A program made the position numbers and the translations under genes. 32,897 bases of DNA from Acidobacteriota bacterium (lineage in GTDB: Bacteria; Acidobacteriota; Terriglobia; Bryobacterales; Bryobacteraceae). This document shows positions 30,245 to 32,897 of this stretch, piece by piece. Each line of letters begins with the position of its first letter. The stretch's first letter is position 1. The notes beneath the pieces are model-generated. The model saw only the letters and a program-made list of their open reading frames with translations. It ran no database searches and was not told where the DNA came from. The DNA lies in contig JACOTZ010000384.1 of NCBI GenBank assembly GCA_016178155.1, positions 1 through 32,897 of the forward strand, read 5' to 3'.

Positions 30245-31113
30245 GCGTTCTCGTCGACCAGAATACACGCGTGCTCGTGCAGGGCTTCACGGGGCGCGAG
30301 GGCACGTTTCATGCCCAGCAGTCCCTGGCGTACGGGACTAAGATCGCCGGCGGCGTGACGCCGGGCAAGGGCGGGACGAAACATCTCGACCTGCCGGTGT
30401 TCAACACGGTGGCGGAAGCCGTGCGCGAGACCGGCGCCGATGCTTCGGTGATCTTTGTGCCGCCGCCCTTCGCGGCCGACGCCATCATGGAAGCGGCGGA
30501 GGCGGGCATCGATTTGATCGTGTGCATCACCGAGGGCATTCCGGCGCTCGACATGGTGCGCGCCTGGGACTTCCTGCAGGACCGGAAAGCGCGGCTGATC
30601 GGGCCCAACTGCCCCGGCATCATCTCGCCAGGCAAGTGCAAGATCGGCATCATGCCGGGCCATATCCACAAGCCCGGGCACGTCGGCGTCGTCTCCCGCT
30701 CGGGGACTCTGACCTACGAGGCCGTGTGGCAGCTCACCAACCTGGGGCTGGGACAGTCGACCTGCATCGGGATCGGCGGGGACCCGATCATCGGCACCAC
30801 CTTCACGGATGCGATCCGGCTGTTCAACGAGGACCCGGAGACGCACGCGATCATCATGATCGGCGAGATTGGGGGCACGGCCGAGGAGGAGGCGGCAGCT
30901 TACGTCAAGCGCCAAGTCCACAAGCCGGTGGTCGGCTTCATCGCGGGCCAGACTGCGCCGCCGGGACGCCGCATGGGGCACGCGGGCGCCATCATTTCCG
31001 GAGGCTCGGGCAAAGCATCGGACAAAATGGCGGCTCTCCGGGCGGCGGGCATCACTGTCTGCGATTCCCCGGCCGAGATCGCGCTGAAGATGAAGGAAAG
31101 ACTGAAGGCATGA
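30241..31113 (+). CDS. sucD: Succinyl-CoA synthetase subunit alpha
   Basis: [102 protein letters not shown] overlap with sucC. Confidence 0.97.
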   Translation: MSVLVDQNTRVLVQGFTGREGTFHAQQSLAYGTKIAGGVTPGKGGTKHLDLPVFNTVAEAVRETGADASVIFVPPPFAADAIMEAAEAGIDLIVCITEGIPALDMVRAWDFLQDRKARLIGPNCPGIISPGKCKIGIMPGHIHKPGHVGVVSRSGTLTYEAVWQLTNLGLGQSTCIGIGGDPIIGTTFTDAIRLFNEDPETHAIIMIGEIGGTAEEEAAAYVKRQVHKPVVGFIAGQTAPPGRRMGHAGAIISGGSGKASDKMAALRAAGITVCDSPAEIALKMKERLKA

Positions 31114-31343
31114 CGGAACGTACTCTCGCGATTATCAAGCCGGATGCGGTGGGGGCGGGTAACGCTGGCGCCATTCTGGCGCTCGTCGAGCAGACCGGCT
31201 TCAGGATTCTCGGCTTGAAGAGGCTGCGGCTCTCGCAGGCGCAGGCCGAGAGCATCGAGCGGAATGCTGTGCATGGTTCCGATGCGCCCGAGACCGCGGC
31301 TTTCGAAGTCCCGTTCTTTTTCAGTACGGCCGAACTCCTATAG
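31110..31343 (+). pseudogene. ndk: Nucleoside diphosphate kinase with a large in-frame internal deletion (77 aa)
   Basis: [47 protein letters not shown] is joined directly to SIERNAVHGSDAPETAAFEVPFFFSTAELL*. Both ends are canonical Ndk. About 60 central residues are absent. Confidence 0.88.
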
Positions 31344-31490
31344 CTCGGCCGGACATTGAGGCACACGGCTCGTTGGGCCGCGGCTTCGACTCGGTCGTGT
31401 AGTCTCCATCTGCTTTCGGCCGGCGTGGATAAGGCTCAGGCCGCGGCCTTCGACGGATGCGCTGCGCGGAGGGGCTGCGGGCGAAGTCGC

Positions 31491-32393
31491 CTATTCGGTT
31501 CGAACCACCGGCAGGCTGCCTTCGAGCAGTCCGCCGAGTTGTGCCGCCGGGCAGCGGAGTCCGACATAGAAAGCGCCGAACAGTGCATACACGGCGCTGA
31601 CCTCGTCGAAGCGCATCTCGTAGATCAGTTGCTTGAAAATCAGCGGGTCATCGGCGAACAGGTCGACGCCCCACTCCCAGTCGTCGAAGCCGATGGAGCC
31701 GCTGATGATCTGCTTCACTGCGCCTGCATAGCGGCGTCCGACGAGTCCGTGCTCGTGCATCATGCGCTGGCGCTCCGCCAGGGACTCACGGTACCAGTTC
31801 TTGAGTTCGCCGCGCTTGCGGTCCATGGGGTAGAAGCACAGATAGCGAGTGGGAGGGATCTCGGGGTAGAGTCGGGAGCGCATGGCCTCCCGCTGGCGGG
31901 CGAGCGTCTGTTCGACTTCGCGGTCCCACGTTTCGCTGTGCGGCTCGAGGCCGCGCTCGGCGAGCGTGCGGTAAAGCTTCACGGTTGATTCGTAGAGACC
32001 CAGCTCGACGACGGAGAGGAACGAGTGCGCCGGCTCGAGGTAATCGAACAGCCGCAGCCCGGAGAGCCGCAATTCGGCTTCCTTGAGCCCGGCAAACTCG
32101 TGGCGGAAATGGACCAGCATCAAGTCGCCCTTATGGCCGAACAGCGAGAACAGCGCCGATTGGCCGGTCTCGTTCTGCTCCATTTCAGCGAGTGCGGCGG
32201 CGGCTTCTGCGGCAATGGCGTCGCGCTCACCGGGATCGAGCGCGCGCCAGAGGGGCCGGCGCAGGCGGAACATCTGGTGTAGCACGCCCGCGCCCTCGAT
32301 GGTCAAGGGGACGGCAGGCAGACCGGCGAGTGCGTCCTCCGGTGCGGCGCTTTCGGCGAGATGGCTGGGCGATCTGGACATGGCTCTCTCCAA
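31491..32393 (-). CDS. hemQ: Coproheme decarboxylase HemQ (chlorite dismutase family)
   Basis: KRGELKNWYRESLAERQRMMHEHGLVGRRYAGAVKQIISGSIGFDDWEWGVDLFADDPLIFKQLIYEMRFDEVSAVYALFGAFYVG. Confidence 0.92.
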   Translation of the reverse strand: MERAMSRSPSHLAESAAPEDALAGLPAVPLTIEGAGVLHQMFRLRRPLWRALDPGERDAIAAEAAAALAEMEQNETGQSALFSLFGHKGDLMLVHFRHEFAGLKEAELRLSGLRLFDYLEPAHSFLSVVELGLYESTVKLYRTLAERGLEPHSETWDREVEQTLARQREAMRSRLYPEIPPTRYLCFYPMDRKRGELKNWYRESLAERQRMMHEHGLVGRRYAGAVKQIISGSIGFDDWEWGVDLFADDPLIFKQLIYEMRFDEVSAVYALFGAFYVGLRCPAAQLGGLLEGSLPVVRTE

Positions 32394-32435
32394 TCATGGT
32401 AGCCAGCGACCGGCCCGCGTGGCACGAGTTCACCT

Positions 32436-32897
32436 TTACGCGGAAGACTCAAAGACCATGTCGTAGGCCGTGACCGCCCGTTCGCGGCAGTGATCGAAGT
32501 ACAGGCGGCCATAAGTGGCGGTAATGTAGTCGGATTCGGAGAACCCGAGGCGGCGGGCGGCCGCGTCGATCCACTCCGGCGCGCCTTCCAGCTCGAGAAA
32601 CGTGCCGATCGGAGTCTCGTCGACCGAGATAGTGCCGGCGTGGCCCGGCTCGCCCCACTCGGCCCGATACTTCTCATACCGGAAAGCGGGGCCATAGCCG
32701 AGACCTTCGAGGATGTGGCGCACCGCCTCGGCGCCGGCGACGGATGTTTCGGTTTCCTGGCGGGACTTGTAGCGGGCGTCCGCCGCCGGGCCCTTGAAAG
32801 TCAAGGTGGTCCCACCGCGTACGGTGCGCAGCCGCAGAACGACGCCGCGGGATCGTAACGAGCCCGTGGGCGTGTCGTAAACGATGTTGCTCTCGAA
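32436..32897 (-). CDS. CYTH domain / class IV adenylate cyclase-like protein, N-terminus truncated by window edge
   Basis: The frame is open to the window end and reads ...FESNIVYDTPTGSLRSRGVVLRLRTVRGGTTLTFKGPAADARYKSRQETET...FRYEKYRAEW...ISVDETPIGTFLELEG, a CYTH pattern. The annotated internal start at 32804 is too short. Confidence 0.82.
   Translation of the reverse strand, partial: FESNIVYDTPTGSLRSRGVVLRLRTVRGGTTLTFKGPAADARYKSRQETETSVAGAEAVRHILEGLGYGPAFRYEKYRAEWGEPGHAGTISVDETPIGTFLELEGAPEWIDAAARRLGFSESDYITATYGRLYFDHCRERAVTAYDMVFESSA

Noticed and set aside
31498-31507. GGTTCGAACC palindrome resembling a tRNA T-arm
   Set aside because: Lies inside the hemQ 3' coding end (VVRTE*). No acceptor, D- or anticodon stems found around it.

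Overview
This 32.9-kb, high-GC bacterial window looks acidobacterial by gene content: PadR-linked tandem ADOP permeases, HemQ, and a gldA/F/G-DUF4340 cassette. Most of it is core or housekeeping sequence, largely on the minus strand. I see no CRISPR array, phage, IS element, rRNA or tRNA.

Gene content from left to right:
- deoC (+)
- a PadR regulator followed by three tandem MacB/FtsX-like 'orphan' permeases (ADOP family), with the PadR-proximal one frameshifted
- a gliding-type ABC cassette (ATPase, ABC-2 permease, GldG-like, DUF4340)
- a DUF6496 basic protein, a metallophosphoesterase, a ThuA-like protein and an SPFH/Band-7 protein
- a secreted or membrane hypothetical protein and an AsmA-like protein
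- a tightly coupled run yebC / ruvC / hypothetical / TlpA-like / deoB
- a D-threonine-aldolase-like PLP enzyme and trpD
- sucC-sucD followed by an internally deleted ndk
- hemQ and a CYTH protein that runs off the window edge

The most unusual items are:
- the 77-aa ndk, which keeps both ends of the family but lacks about 60 central residues
- the single-nucleotide frame disruption in the third ADOP
- the near-identical junction and N-terminal DNA shared by two ADOP copies
- an 18-bp near-palindrome at the PadR start
- the three-fold internal repeat of the DUF4340 protein
- a 43-nt imperfect hairpin in a 563-bp divergent intergenic region
- several short tandem duplications at gene ends
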